A stretch of DNA of 64,000 nucleotides, taken from NCBI GenBank assembly GCA_036375715.1, contig DASVBS010000065.1, positions 234,665 to 298,664 of the forward strand, given 5' to 3'. Below are positions 27,197 through 37,077 of this stretch, one piece after another. How positions within the stretch are numbered: the stretch's first letter is position 1; the number at the start of each line of letters is the position of its first letter. The position numbers were made by a program, and so were the translations under genes. The notes under the pieces are model-generated. The model worked only from the letters and a program-made list of their open reading frames with translations, did not search any database and was not told the DNA's origin. This DNA comes from Longimicrobiaceae bacterium. Its GTDB lineage: Bacteria > Gemmatimonadota > Gemmatimonadetes > Longimicrobiales > Longimicrobiaceae.

Positions 27197-30013
27197 CTAG
27201 CGCATCGCGAAGAGCGCCTCGAAGGCAGGATCGTGCCACAGATCCCGAAATCCGGGCTCGTCGTGCGTGATCCGCGGGTCGGAACGAGGCAGCCCGCCGC
27301 GATCCCTTCCCTCCCGTAGCTTACGTAGCGCCGCCTCCTTGTCGCCCGAAGCTGCGAGGATTTGAGCCTCCCAGATTTCGTGTGCCATGTAGTAGTGCGG
27401 CCCCTGATCACCCGGCAGGCGCGCGATCCCCTCGAGGGCCGCGCGGACCCCCGCATCGTCGCGCATCTTCGCGGCGGCGATACCCCGCAGCGCCAGCACC
27501 AGACCTTGATTGGCGGTTTGGGGGCTGCCGACGAGCCATCGATCGGGAGGGAGGAAGATGCTGTCCACGGCAGCTCTCATCTCCCGCCAGCGCTGCAGAT
27601 GCAGCAGCGCCCCGGCGCGAGCCACGCGGTAGAACGGTGTCCGCTGCACAGAATCCGGAAGCTGCTGAAAGCCCTGAAGCGCGAGTGCAGCGAATCGGCG
27701 CGCGGCAGCCTCGTGGCCGTGCCACGCAAGCTCGTCGGCCATGTCGCGATAGGTGTCGGCGCCACCCCCCGGGAGGGTGGTGCGCCGCGCCTCCGCCATC
27801 CGCAGCTCGATCTCCTCCACCCGGCCGAGAGCGGCCAGGGAGGCCAGTCCGAAGTAGAAGTTGCGCACGAACTCAGGATGTCGCTGGCGGGCCTGCTCGG
27901 CGACCCGGATTGCCCCCTCGTTATCCCCGAGGAGGTGAAGCACTTCGATGTGGACTTCGTCGGTGAAAGGGTTGTTGACGTGCAGCCCCCGGGTGAGATC
28001 CATGTTGCGGAAGAGCTCCGCCGACTCCCGCAGCCGCCCCGACCAGACGCCGGCAAAGGCCAGGCGGAGTTGGGCTTGGGCGGATGCCGGTTTGAGGGCG
28101 AGCACGCGTCGACCGATATCCCAGGCAGCTTCGTAACTGCGGTGACACAGCGCCTGCGTCTGAGCGACTTCCAGTCGGATCGTCTCGGGTACCCGATCGC
28201 GTCGGAGCTGCAGCTCACGCCAGATCGAGTCGATAGGGGCACAGTCACCAAGGCCGATGTAGCTCCAGGTCAGCTCGTCCAGGATCTGAAGGAAGGTGGA
28301 ATCGAGAGCGAGCGCCCGACGCGTCCCCTCCATCCAGGCTCCGAAATCGGAGCGCTGGAGTTCCGCGAAGGCCTCGAGGTACGCCCGGTAGGCGTCGTAC
28401 GATGGCGGCGACTGGCCGGCGACCTGCTCCAGAGGGTTGGCTGGGTCCAGGTGCATCGCGAGCGCTCCGAGTACCTCGTTCCGGAGGTGTTCCACCTCCT
28501 CGAGTGGGCCGTTGACCGTGCCGCGAAATGGCCCCAGCTCCCGAAGCACCGTTCCCTCCTCGGCGTCCGTGATCCTCGCGATCATCAGGAGGTCGTCGCC
28601 CTGCCGGTGATAGCTTCCAGTGACCACGAGTCCCGCACCAGTCTCCCGGGCTAGCGCCTCCAGCATGGCGGCGTTCCGGACCGGCGGCTCGCCAAGAGAA
28701 TAGTCCGCAACCTCGGCGATGGAGTGTTCGGTGAGCCCCAGCGTGATCCAATGGGCCGCCATCTGACCGCGGATATCCAGGGACGGATCGCCGGTCAGGT
28801 TCAGAAACGGCGAGACCACTACAAGACGCGGATTCAGCGTCTCCCGGCCGCTTTCCCGCGCCGTGCCAACGATCCAGAGGAGCGCTCCCAGCGTGACCAC
28901 CCCGGCCCCGGCCGCAGCGCGGCGGTGGACGGCGGTCCATCGGGTACGAGGCCTCGCCTGGCGGAGCGGACGCGAGATCGCTCGGGCACTGCCAGCAGCG
29001 ATGCCAGCCAGCATCTCCGCCAGCTCCGCCGCGCTCCCGGCGCGCAGCTCGGGGTCCTTGCACAGGAGCAGCAGCACCAGCTCTTCGAGCGCGGCCGGGA
29101 TACCGCTGCGCAACGATGACGGGGTGGTCGGTTCGTCGTGCAGGATCGCCCGTGCTACGGCGGTTTCACTGGAGCCGTCGAACGGCCGGCGCCCGGTCAA
29201 CATCTCGTAGGTCACCACACCCAGCGCCCACAGATCACTCCGCCCATCCGACTGGCGGCCCTCGATCTGCTCGGGTGCCATGTAGGCTGCGGTTCCCAGC
29301 AGGACTCCCGATCCGGTCAGATGCTGATCTACCGATCTGGCGAGCCCGAAATCGAGGATCTTTACCGTCCCGTCCGGCAGCAGCATCAGGTTGCCCGGCT
29401 TCAGGTCACGGTGGACGATCCCCGCGCCGTGCGCACAGGCGAGCCCCTCGGCGACCTGCCGCGCAATCTTCAGTGTCTCATCGATCGAAAGGCTCCCCTC
29501 ACGCGACAGACGCGCGCGGAGCGTCTCGCCAGGATAGAGGGGCATGGCGAGGAAGAGCCTGCCGTCTTCGCTCTCTGAAGCCTCGTGAATCGTGCAGAGA
29601 TTCGGGTGGTCGAGCGCGGCGGCGAGGTGCGCCTCGCGGAGGAAGCGCTCCTTGGAGGAAGAATCCAGCGTGAGGTGCGGGAGAAGGAACTTCAGCGCCA
29701 CCGTGCGGCCCAGGCGCGTATCCACCGCCCGGTAGAGCACACCCATCCCACCTGCACCGAGCGGCTCCAGGACGCGGAAATGCGCGACGGTCTGTCCCGC
29801 GAGACCGAAGGGATCCTGCCCCGGAAGGGGCGCCAGCGGAGGGGCCAATCCCGCGCTACTGCGCTCGTCGGCAGCCAGCAGAGACGCGACCGCGTCGTGC
29901 AGGTCCGGGTCCCTGTGCGCCAGGACGGCAAGGCGCTCGGCTCGCTCCTCAGGAGCGAGCAGTACCAGTTCGTCGAACAGGGAGCGTGTCTGCCTCCACC
30001 TCGCTGCGTCCAT
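27197..30013 (-). CDS. Ser/Thr protein kinase with TolB-like and TPR C-terminus (paralogue)
   Basis: A 938-residue paralogue of the gene at 24532-27120 with the same order of parts. The N-terminal segment resembles it closely (MDAARWRQTRSLFDELV). The kinase domain has GAGGMG (87-92), Lys108, HRDLKPGN (Asp203) and DFG (221-223), all catalytic residues present. A membrane helix lies near 365-385 (GAGVVTLGALLWIVG). The TolB-like part (VVSPFLNLTGDPSLDIRG) has diverged, and TPR-type repeats run to the end. The pair looks like an old inverted duplication that diverged mostly in the sensor half. Confidence 0.9.
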   Translation of the reverse strand: MDAARWRQTRSLFDELVLLAPEERAERLAVLAHRDPDLHDAVASLLAADERSSAGLAPPLAPLPGQDPFGLAGQTVAHFRVLEPLGAGGMGVLYRAVDTRLGRTVALKFLLPHLTLDSSSKERFLREAHLAAALDHPNLCTIHEASESEDGRLFLAMPLYPGETLRARLSREGSLSIDETLKIARQVAEGLACAHGAGIVHRDLKPGNLMLLPDGTVKILDFGLARSVDQHLTGSGVLLGTAAYMAPEQIEGRQSDGRSDLWALGVVTYEMLTGRRPFDGSSETAVARAILHDEPTTPSSLRSGIPAALEELVLLLLCKDPELRAGSAAELAEMLAGIAAGSARAISRPLRQARPRTRWTAVHRRAAAGAGVVTLGALLWIVGTARESGRETLNPRLVVVSPFLNLTGDPSLDIRGQMAAHWITLGLTEHSIAEVADYSLGEPPVRNAAMLEALARETGAGLVVTGSYHRQGDDLLMIARITDAEEGTVLRELGPFRGTVNGPLEEVEHLRNEVLGALAMHLDPANPLEQVAGQSPPSYDAYRAYLEAFAELQRSDFGAWMEGTRRALALDSTFLQILDELTWSYIGLGDCAPIDSIWRELQLRRDRVPETIRLEVAQTQALCHRSYEAAWDIGRRVLALKPASAQAQLRLAFAGVWSGRLRESAELFRNMDLTRGLHVNNPFTDEVHIEVLHLLGDNEGAIRVAEQARQRHPEFVRNFYFGLASLAALGRVEEIELRMAEARRTTLPGGGADTYRDMADELAWHGHEAAARRFAALALQGFQQLPDSVQRTPFYRVARAGALLHLQRWREMRAAVDSIFLPPDRWLVGSPQTANQGLVLALRGIAAAKMRDDAGVRAALEGIARLPGDQGPHYYMAHEIWEAQILAASGDKEAALRKLREGRDRGGLPRSDPRITHDEPGFRDLWHDPAFEALFAMR

Positions 30014-30071
30014 AAGAGGAACCCGGGGCAGCGGACGGAATCGGCGCCAGGATCAGCCTCTCGCATGATAA

Positions 30072-31289
<1,218 letters not shown>

Positions 31290-31377
31290 CGACCCGTAAG
31301 CCGCGCCGGCCACCCCGGCCGGCCGCGGAAATGGGCGGTCCCGGGGGACAGGCATACCCCTACGCAGGAGCCGCACG

Positions 31378-32343
31378 ATGGACGAAGGAACCGCCACGCA
31401 GGTCCCTCCCGGACTGACCACTACACGCGCTCCTTTCATCGAAGCCGCGCAGGCCAGCGGGACGCTCTACATCCACCAGCCGTACGAGCTGTATTCCGAG
31501 GCGAATCACGAGGCCTGGAGCCGCCTCTACGCCCGGATGCACGACCGCTGGGAGCGCTACGGAAATCGCCGGTATCTCGAGGGGCTGGCGCTGCTCGAGC
31601 TCGATCCGCAGCGCGTGCCGCGGCTCGAAGAGGTGAACCGATTCCTGCAACCGCGGACCGGATTCAAAGCCAGGGCGGTCAGCGGCTACGTGCCCGCGTA
31701 CCTCTTCTTCGACTGCCTGCGAAGGCGCGAATTCCCCACCACCATCACCGTACGCGACGGGCGCACGCTCGACTACCTCCCCGAGCCGGACATCTTTCAC
31801 GACATCGCCGGCCACGTGCCGATGCACACGGATCCGGCCTTCGCCGAGGCGCTGGTCCGCTTTGGCGAGTTCGCCCGGAACGCCGCGGGGCGCGTCGCCG
31901 CAATGACCGACCACGACGAGCGCCTCCGCCGCGTCACCAGCATCATCAAAGCCCTGGCCCGCTTCTTCTGGTTCAGCGTGGAGTTCGGGCTGATGCGCGA
32001 AAACGGGCGGCTGAAGGTATACGGCAGCGGCCTGCTCAGCTCCTACGGAGAGATCGAGCACAGCGTGGAATCTCCGGAGGTCCAGCGATTCCCCTTCCAG
32101 CTCGAGTGGGTCATCAACCAGTCCTTCGAGATCGATCACTACCAGCCGCTGCTTTTCGTCGTGGAGGGTTTCGACCACCTCTTCGAGCTGGTGGGCGAAC
32201 TGGAGAAGTGGATGATGAAGGGACGTCTCGACAACGTGGCGCCGGGCGAACCGGCGGTCAGCGCGCTGGACCTGGAGAGCTTCCTGGAAGCCGGGGGACC
32301 CGTGGTGGATAGCGCATCGCCCTCACCGGTCCCCGAACCCTGA
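31378..32343 (+). CDS. phhA: Phenylalanine 4-monooxygenase
   Basis: A 321-residue aromatic amino acid hydroxylase making tyrosine from phenylalanine. Iron ligands His141 and His146 (IFHDIAGHVPMH) and Glu202 (WFSVEFG) are in place. The C-terminal tail after residue 290 is short and Pro/Ser-rich, without tetramerisation repeats. It lacks a separate ACT regulatory domain. ATG follows AGGAG. No pterin recycling gene (phhB) is visible in the window. hmgA starts 13 bp after its stop. Confidence 0.93.
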   Translation: MDEGTATQVPPGLTTTRAPFIEAAQASGTLYIHQPYELYSEANHEAWSRLYARMHDRWERYGNRRYLEGLALLELDPQRVPRLEEVNRFLQPRTGFKARAVSGYVPAYLFFDCLRRREFPTTITVRDGRTLDYLPEPDIFHDIAGHVPMHTDPAFAEALVRFGEFARNAAGRVAAMTDHDERLRRVTSIIKALARFFWFSVEFGLMRENGRLKVYGSGLLSSYGEIEHSVESPEVQRFPFQLEWVINQSFEIDHYQPLLFVVEGFDHLFELVGELEKWMMKGRLDNVAPGEPAVSALDLESFLEAGGPVVDSASPSPVPEP

Positions 32344-32356
32344 CCCGGAGGTCGCG

Positions 32357-33550
32357 ATGCCGATCTACCACACGCTCGGCCAGATTCCGCGCAAACGGCA
32401 CATCGCCTTCCGGCGACCCGACGGAGGGCTCTACTCCGAGCAACTGGTGGGGCATGAAGGATTCACCGGAACCTCTGCCCTGCTCTACCACATCCATCCG
32501 CCGACCACCGTGGAATCGGCCCGTCGGCTGAAAGAGATCCGTTACGAAGCCGAGGACGACGGCACCCTCCGTCACCGGCATTTCCAGACTCGCCGGGTCG
32601 ACCGGGGCGGCAGCCCGACGCTGGACCGCATCCCGCTGCTGTTCAACGGCGACATCGCCATGCTATACGCGGAACCGGACGAAGAGGACGCTCACTTCTA
32701 CCGGAACGCGCAGGCGGACGAGGTCGTGTACGTGGCCAAGGGGGGCGGGGTGCTGGAGACGCAGTACGGCGACCTGCCCTTCCGCGAGGGGGACTACCTG
32801 GTGATTCACCGGGGCATCCTGCACCGGTACCGGTTCGACGCTCAGGGTGACCCACCCAAGCTGCTCGTGTTCGAAAGCCGGGGGCACGTGCGGTGGCCGA
32901 AACGGTATCGCAACGAGTTCGGTCAGCTCGTCGAGGGCGCCCCGTACTCCGAGCGCGACATCCGGCGGCCCACGCAGCTACGGACATACGACGAGCGAGG
33001 AGCCTTCCCCATCCTGATCAAGCAGTACGATGGGCTCACGGAGTTGATCCTCGATCACCACCCCCTGGATGTGGTCGGGTGGGACGGGTACTTCTACCCA
33101 TGGGCCTTCAACATCCACGACTTCGAGCCGATCGTCGGGCGGGTACACCAGCCGCCTCCGGTGCACCAGACCTTCCAGGGCGACGGCTTCGTCATCTGCT
33201 CCTTCTGCCCCCGACCGTACGACTTCGACCCGGAGGCGATCCCCATCCCCTACAACCACAGCAACGTGGATTCCGACGAGGTGATCTACTACGCCTCCGA
33301 CGAGTTCATGAGCCGGAAGGGGATCGAGTTCGGTTCCATCACCCACCACCCGGACGGGATCCCGCATGGCCCTCATCCCGGCCGCGCCGAGGCCGCGCTC
33401 GGTCAGAAGCGCACCGACGAGCTGGCGGTGATGATGGACTCCTTCCGCCCACTGCGGGTGACGCGGGAAGCGCTCGCGATCGAGGACCCGAGCTATCACA
33501 GGTCGTGGGTGGAGGCGCAGCACGCGGCGGCGGCGCCGGCGCAGACGTGA
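32357..33550 (+). CDS. hmgA: Homogentisate 1,2-dioxygenase
   Basis: A 397-residue cupin-type Fe(II) enzyme opening the homogentisate ring to maleylacetoacetate. Recognisable features are the N-terminal YHTLGQIPRKRH, DSDEVIYYASDEFMSRKG with the iron-binding Glu, and the His-rich ITHHPDGIPHGPHPG with ligands and active-site His. It is slightly shorter than the mammalian enzyme (about 445 residues), as bacterial forms of this subtype often are. It is separated from the second half of the cluster by a repeat element at 33576-33798. Confidence 0.93.
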   Translation: MPIYHTLGQIPRKRHIAFRRPDGGLYSEQLVGHEGFTGTSALLYHIHPPTTVESARRLKEIRYEAEDDGTLRHRHFQTRRVDRGGSPTLDRIPLLFNGDIAMLYAEPDEEDAHFYRNAQADEVVYVAKGGGVLETQYGDLPFREGDYLVIHRGILHRYRFDAQGDPPKLLVFESRGHVRWPKRYRNEFGQLVEGAPYSERDIRRPTQLRTYDERGAFPILIKQYDGLTELILDHHPLDVVGWDGYFYPWAFNIHDFEPIVGRVHQPPPVHQTFQGDGFVICSFCPRPYDFDPEAIPIPYNHSNVDSDEVIYYASDEFMSRKGIEFGSITHHPDGIPHGPHPGRAEAALGQKRTDELAVMMDSFRPLRVTREALAIEDPSYHRSWVEAQHAAAAPAQT

Positions 33551-33575
33551 GGTCCGATTTCCGCGCCGGCCGCCG

Positions 33576-33798
33576 CGAATTACGAATTACGAATTACGAA
33601 TTACGAATTACGAATTGCGAATTATGAACCTGTCCCCTGAGCGGCGCCCCGCAGGGGCGGAGCGAAGGATCGCATGGTGCCGGCCCGCGATCTTTCGCTG
33701 TCGCTCAGGATGACCTCCGGTTTCATTTAAACGAAAGGCCGTAATTCGTAATTCGTAATTCCTAATTCAAAATCCAAAATTCAAAATTCAAAATTATC
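33576..33798. repeat. Two-armed AATTACG heptamer element with hairpin core
   Basis: The left arm (33576-33627) is AATTACG units; the right arm (33741-33798) is the reverse complement ATTCGTA units grading into ATTCAAA units. The core contains CCTGAGCG...GGATCGC opposite GCGATCTTTCGC...CGCTCAGGATGA, an inner inverted repeat. The element lies between hmgA and the aminotransferase, splitting the tyrosine cluster; the aminotransferase ATG follows 7 bp after the array. Confidence 0.85.
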
Positions 33799-33805
33799 AA
33801 GTCAG

Positions 33806-35008
33806 ATGCCTCCGCTCGCGCCGCGCTATCGTCGCTTGCCGCACAGTTGGATCGACCGCATGCCGGAGCGGAGAGCGGCGGTGCGGGCGGCGGGGTTGGA
33901 TCTGATCGACCTGGGGGCGGGGGACGCCGATCTGCCGCCGCCGGCGGGGGTGGTAGAGGCGCTTGCGGCGGCCGCGGAAGATCCCTCGCTCAGCCGCTAC
34001 GGGTTCGACCTCGGCTACCCGCCGTTCCGGGAGGCGATCGCCCGCTTCATGCGCCAGCGCTTCGGCCTCGAGGTGGATCCCTATCGCGAGGTCGTTCCCC
34101 TGCTCGGCAGCAAGGAGGGACTCAGCCACATCGCGCTCGGCTATCTCTCCCCGAGCGACGTGGCGATCGTACCCGATCCGGGGTTCGTCTCCTACCTCGG
34201 CGGCACGCTGATCAGCGAAGCGACGCCGTGCCTTGTTCCGCTGCGCGCGCGCAACGATTTCCTGCTCGATCTCTCGGAGGTCCCCGCTGACATGCTGGTC
34301 CGCGCGCGCGTCCTCTACCTCAACTATCCCAACAACCCCACCACCGCGATTGCAACCCGCGAATACCTCCAGAGCGTCGTCCGCTTCTGCACCGAGCACG
34401 ACCTCCTCCTCCTCTACGACAACGCCTACAGCGAGCTGGCGTACGACGGGTATCGGCCACCTAGCATCCTGGAGATCGACGGGGCGCGGGAGACAGCGAT
34501 CGAGTTCCACTCCCTATCCAAGACGTACAACATGACCGGCTGGCGTCTCGGCTGGGCGGTGGCTCGCCCCGAGCGTGCGGAGGTGCTCTCCCACCTCAAG
34601 ACCTTCTTCGACATGGGGCACTTCATGCCTGTGCAGGCCGCCGGCGCGACCGCGCTCGAGAGCTGGGAGGAGTTCGTGCCGCAGAACGTCGAGCGCTTCC
34701 GGCGGCGGCGAGATGCCGCGGTCGCGGCGTGGCGCGCCGCAGGCTTCGAGCTGGAGACGCCCCGGGCAACGATCTATCTCTGGATTCGCCTCCCCGACGG
34801 CGTGCCGGATATCGCTTTCGCAGAGCGGTTGATGGAGAAGGCGGGTGTGCTGATCATCCCCGGATCCGGATTGGGCGACTCCTGCGCCGGCTACTTCCGT
34901 GTGTCGCTGACCACTTCCGAAGATCGGCTGGTGGAAGCGGCAGGCCGGGCTCAAGAGGTGCTGGCGCGCATGCGGACACCGCCTGCTCGTACCGGAACGC
35001 ACCCGTGA
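33806..35008 (+). CDS. Class I/II aminotransferase, probable aromatic amino acid transaminase
   Basis: A 400-residue PLP fold-type I enzyme. The PLP lysine is in SLSKTYNMTGWRLGW; other landmarks are LNYPNNPTT and an Arg for the carboxylate near the C-terminus (FRVSLT). It resembles the LL-diaminopimelate/aspartate aminotransferase group. Placed between hmgA and aacS, its likely job is tyrosine to 4-hydroxyphenylpyruvate. The ATG lacks a visible Shine-Dalgarno and directly follows the repeat array; a later ATG at 33860 is possible. Its stop overlaps the aacS start. Confidence 0.85.
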   Translation: MPPLAPRYRRLPHSWIDRMPERRAAVRAAGLDLIDLGAGDADLPPPAGVVEALAAAAEDPSLSRYGFDLGYPPFREAIARFMRQRFGLEVDPYREVVPLLGSKEGLSHIALGYLSPSDVAIVPDPGFVSYLGGTLISEATPCLVPLRARNDFLLDLSEVPADMLVRARVLYLNYPNNPTTAIATREYLQSVVRFCTEHDLLLLYDNAYSELAYDGYRPPSILEIDGARETAIEFHSLSKTYNMTGWRLGWAVARPERAEVLSHLKTFFDMGHFMPVQAAGATALESWEEFVPQNVERFRRRRDAAVAAWRAAGFELETPRATIYLWIRLPDGVPDIAFAERLMEKAGVLIIPGSGLGDSCAGYFRVSLTTSEDRLVEAAGRAQEVLARMRTPPARTGTHP

Positions 35009-37077
35009 GCGCGACGGTCGAGGCCGTAGATGGGCAGGTGCTCTGGGCGGCGGATGCCTCCCGCCGCGCGGGGGTGCGCCTGCTCGAGTTCGCTCGGGTG
35101 GCAGAAGCTTTCGGAGCGCCCGCCACCCGCTTGTCCGGTGACTATCTCGACTACCCTGCTCTGCATGCCTGGTCGCTGCGGGATCCCGGCCGCTTCTGGG
35201 CCGCGGTATGGCAGTACTGCGGAATCGTAGGGGAGGGAGCGCCCGATCCGACCAACCCCGGATCCTTCCTCGGACTGGACCGGATGGCTCCTCCAGACCC
35301 TGAGCTGGGGCCGCGCTGGTTCATCGGCACCCGGCTCAACTATGCCGAGAACCTGCTGCGCGGGAGGGGCGACCAGCCAGCGCTGGTGAGCTGGGACGAA
35401 ACAGGCCGCTGCGCCACCCTGACCTTCGATGAGCTGCGCCGAGCGGTAGCCCGCTGCGCCGCGGGATTACGCGCGCTTGGCGTGGAGGGGGGCGACAGGG
35501 TGACTGCGTACCTTCCCAACCGGACGGAGGTGGTCGTCGGCATGCTGGCGACGGCGTCTGTCGGCGCGGTGTGGTCGAGCGCCTCACCGGATTTTGGCGT
35601 TGACGCCGTCGTGGACCGCTTCGGGCAGATCGAGCCGCGCGTCCTGCTCGCCTGCACGGGCTACCGCTACCTCGGCCGATGGAACGACTGCCGCTCGCGA
35701 CTGCGCACGATCGTGGGGCGCATCCCGTCGATCGAGCATACCGTCCTGGTCGGTCAGGAGGGGGACCGCACGGTCGCCGACGGCCTGCCAGGTGGGATGG
35801 GCTGGGACGAGCTGTGCTCCGAACCGGGCGCGGAGCTACGCTTCGAGCGACTCCCGTTTGACCACCCGCTCGCGATCCTCTACTCCTCCGGAACCACGGG
35901 GCTGCCGAAGGGGATCATTCACGGTGCCGGCGGGACCCTCCTGCAGCACCTCAAGGAGCTGGTGCTGCACACCGACCTCCACGCGGGCGACCGGATCTTC
36001 TACTTCACCACCTGCGGGTGGATGATGTGGAACTGGCTCGTCTCCGCACTCGCGGTCGGCGCTACCCTGGTCCTGTACGATGGCGCCGCGCTGGCGCCCG
36101 GAGTGCGACGCGGCTCCAGCTCTCGGCCCGTCCGCCCGGAGATCCTCTGGGATATGGCCGAGGCCGAGCGCGTGACAGTCTTCGGCACGAGCGCAGCCTA
36201 CCTGTCCCGGATCGAAAAGGAAGGTCTGGATCCCGGCCGCACGCACTCCCTCGATGCCCTGCGGACCATCCTCTCCACTGGCAGCCCGCTCGCCGGCCGC
36301 AGCTTCGATTACGTCTACCGATCGATCAAGGCCGACGTGCACCTCGCCAGCATCAGCGGGGGGACCGACATCGTCTCCTGCTTCGTGCTGGGGGTACCGA
36401 CCCGCCCGGTGCGGCGGGGCGAGATCCAGGGAGCCGGGTTGGGGATGTCGGTCGAGGTGTGGTCGCCCGAAGGGCGGCGGCTGGTGAACACGCCGGGGGA
36501 GCTCGTCTGTACCCGGCCGTTCCCCAGCATGCCGATCGGGTTCTGGAATGACCCGGATGGGGCCAGGTACCGCCGCGCGTACTTTGACCATTACCCCGGG
36601 GTGTGGCGGCATGGAGACTGGGCCTGTGAGACCGAACACGGCGGATGGGTGATCTACGGCCGCAGCGACGCAACCCTCAATCCGGGGGGCGTGCGGATCG
36701 GCACGGCGGAGATCTACCGGCAGGTCGAGCGCATACCCGAGGTGCTCGAGTGCCTGGCAGTGGGACAGGAGGTCGACGGTGCTGAGCCCGGGGACACTCG
36801 CGTGCTCCTCTTCGTCCGTCTTCGTCCCGGCGCCTCGCTCGACCGGGCTCTCGAAGACCGGATTCGGCGTGAGATCCGGGAGAAAGTGAGTCCCCACCAC
36901 GTGCCGCAGCGGATCCTCGAGGTGGCCGACCTCCCCCGCACGATCAGCGGAAAGCTCAGCGAGGTCGCCGTGCGCGAGGCAATCCATGAGCGGCCGGTGG
37001 CCAACCGCGATGTCCTCGCCAACCCGGAATCCCTGGACTTTTTCGAGTCCCTCGCCGCCCGAACCGGTGATGGTTGA
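35005..37077 (+). CDS. aacS: Acetoacetate-CoA ligase
   Basis: A 690-residue ANL-superfamily enzyme, slightly longer than usual (about 650). The AMP-binding P-loop YSSGTTGLPKGIIHG, the aacS-like HLKELVLHTDLHAGDRIFYF, HGDWACETEHGGWVIYGRSD and the catalytic-lysine region PRTISGKLSE are all intact. It activates acetoacetate, the last product of tyrosine breakdown, to acetoacetyl-CoA. The GTG at 35005 overlaps the aminotransferase stop (GTGA). It in turn overlaps the next gene by 8 bp. Confidence 0.93.
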   Translation: MSATVEAVDGQVLWAADASRRAGVRLLEFARVAEAFGAPATRLSGDYLDYPALHAWSLRDPGRFWAAVWQYCGIVGEGAPDPTNPGSFLGLDRMAPPDPELGPRWFIGTRLNYAENLLRGRGDQPALVSWDETGRCATLTFDELRRAVARCAAGLRALGVEGGDRVTAYLPNRTEVVVGMLATASVGAVWSSASPDFGVDAVVDRFGQIEPRVLLACTGYRYLGRWNDCRSRLRTIVGRIPSIEHTVLVGQEGDRTVADGLPGGMGWDELCSEPGAELRFERLPFDHPLAILYSSGTTGLPKGIIHGAGGTLLQHLKELVLHTDLHAGDRIFYFTTCGWMMWNWLVSALAVGATLVLYDGAALAPGVRRGSSSRPVRPEILWDMAEAERVTVFGTSAAYLSRIEKEGLDPGRTHSLDALRTILSTGSPLAGRSFDYVYRSIKADVHLASISGGTDIVSCFVLGVPTRPVRRGEIQGAGLGMSVEVWSPEGRRLVNTPGELVCTRPFPSMPIGFWNDPDGARYRRAYFDHYPGVWRHGDWACETEHGGWVIYGRSDATLNPGGVRIGTAEIYRQVERIPEVLECLAVGQEVDGAEPGDTRVLLFVRLRPGASLDRALEDRIRREIREKVSPHHVPQRILEVADLPRTISGKLSEVAVREAIHERPVANRDVLANPESLDFFESLAARTGDG

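Noticed and set aside
32893..33627. Plus-strand frame of 244 codons overlapping hmgA and running into the repeat
   Set aside because: Frame-shifted shadow of hmgA; its repetitive tail is translated AATTACG array.
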